Assembly (NCBI GenBank): GCA_009922295.1
Contig: RFWA01000134.1
Location: 1 to 6,795 of the forward strand
DNA from: Betaproteobacteria bacterium
Lineage (GTDB): Bacteria; Pseudomonadota; Gammaproteobacteria; Burkholderiales; Burkholderiaceae_C
DNA length: 6,795 nt
Reading direction: 5' to 3'
Below are positions 6,418-6,795 of this stretch, piece after piece (the stretch's first letter is position 1; every line of letters begins with the position of its first letter). Made by a program: the position numbers and the translations under genes. The notes beneath the pieces were generated by a model. It was not told the origin of the DNA. It did no database searches and saw nothing but the letters and a program-made list of their open reading frames with translations.

Positions 6418-6795
6418 TCACACCAGCGTCCATGGCCCAGAGTCTGGGCGCGGCTCAAGACTGACGCCAAAATGCTTTAGGACCAAGCGGGCCTGTTCTT
6501 CAAAGCAACCACCCCAGCGGAGTATTTTCCAACTTGGTAATTCGATGATCGTGCTGCCCATTTGCATGGCATTGATGTAGCGCGATGTGCCATAGTCGAG
6601 AACCAGATCACAGCCTTGCCTCAATGATTCCTGGACATCTTCCAGTCTGAATTTACTGCCTGAACCTGAAAGGTTCGCAGAAGACCCCATCAGTGGTTTG
6701 GCTGATTCCAGGCTCATTCGGGCCAACTCATCATGCAAAGGCCCCGCATGCATCAGCAAGTCCATGGTCAGCGCTTTGGTGGAGCGACGGAGCGC
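6418..6795 (-). CDS. YrdC/Sua5-domain protein, C-terminal part (5' end outside window)
   Basis: 125 residues are visible. The frame is open to the right edge, so the start and the N-terminal half of the domain are missing. The hallmark SSANLSG is at visible residues 38-44, followed by a helix (LEDVQESLRQ), the GCDLVLDYG stretch and STIIEL (81-86), as in threonylcarbamoyl-AMP synthases (TsaC/YrdC, Sua5), which make the precursor of t6A in tRNA. The short tail after STIIEL does not look like the extra Sua5 domain, so a stand-alone YrdC/YciO-type protein is more likely. It precedes the CoA-transferase by 27 bases on the same strand, an odd place for a tRNA-modification gene. It may be a paralog rather than the housekeeping enzyme. 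The missing N-terminus, with its nucleotide-binding residues, prevents judging activity. Confidence 0.82.
   Translation of the reverse strand, partial: ALRRSTKALTMDLLMHAGPLHDELARMSLESAKPLMGSSANLSGSGSKFRLEDVQESLRQGCDLVLDYGTSRYINAMQMGSTIIELPSWKILRWGGCFEEQARLVLKHFGVSLEPRPDSGPWTLV

Noticed and set aside
1..6795. tRNA, rRNA, riboswitch, CRISPR array, insertion sequence or toxin-antitoxin pair
   Set aside because: Nearly all bases are accounted for by eight coding genes. The gaps are 105 bases or less, and none shows the structure or repeats of such elements.

Overview
The window is a high-GC chromosomal segment that looks like a betaproteobacterium of the order Burkholderiales, probably Comamonadaceae. 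Two things suggest this: the gene order dapF, DUF484 gene, xerC, and a periplasmic binding protein of the Bug family, which is greatly expanded in that order. No tool or search was used, so the taxonomy is inference. Seven of the eight genes are on the minus strand. The exception is a carboxymuconolactone decarboxylase-like gene at 2555-3100.

Left part (1-2500, minus strand): a housekeeping cluster read in the order dapF (diaminopimelate epimerase), DUF484/GAF-like gene, xerC (chromosome-dimer recombinase). dapF and the DUF484 gene overlap by 4 bases, and xerC starts 14 bases after the DUF484 stop. xerC is cut by the left window edge only a few residues before its expected end. Middle (2501-3100): a 54-base divergent gap, then the small CMD-family gene on the plus strand. 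Both start codons flanking this gap lie in a perfect 13-base inverted repeat.

Right part (3148-6795, minus strand): an apparent catabolic unit read from the right edge as YrdC/Sua5-domain gene (5' end outside the window), class III CoA-transferase, HMG-CoA-lyase-like enzyme, and Bug-type solute-binding protein. The transferase and lyase genes are 9 bases apart, and the ribosome site of the lyase overlaps the transferase stop. The simplest reading is that a carboxylic acid is captured in the periplasm, activated to a CoA thioester, and cleaved to acetyl-CoA plus a keto acid or related product. Citramalate or 3-hydroxy-3-methylglutarate are reasonable candidate substrates, but the sequence does not settle which. 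No membrane transport subunits are visible.

I saw no mobile element, CRISPR array, tRNA or rRNA. Most of the window is ordinary. The points most worth a second look are the YrdC-domain gene heading the CoA-thioester operon, the unknown substrate of that operon, and the mirrored start-codon repeat at the dapF/CMD divergence.
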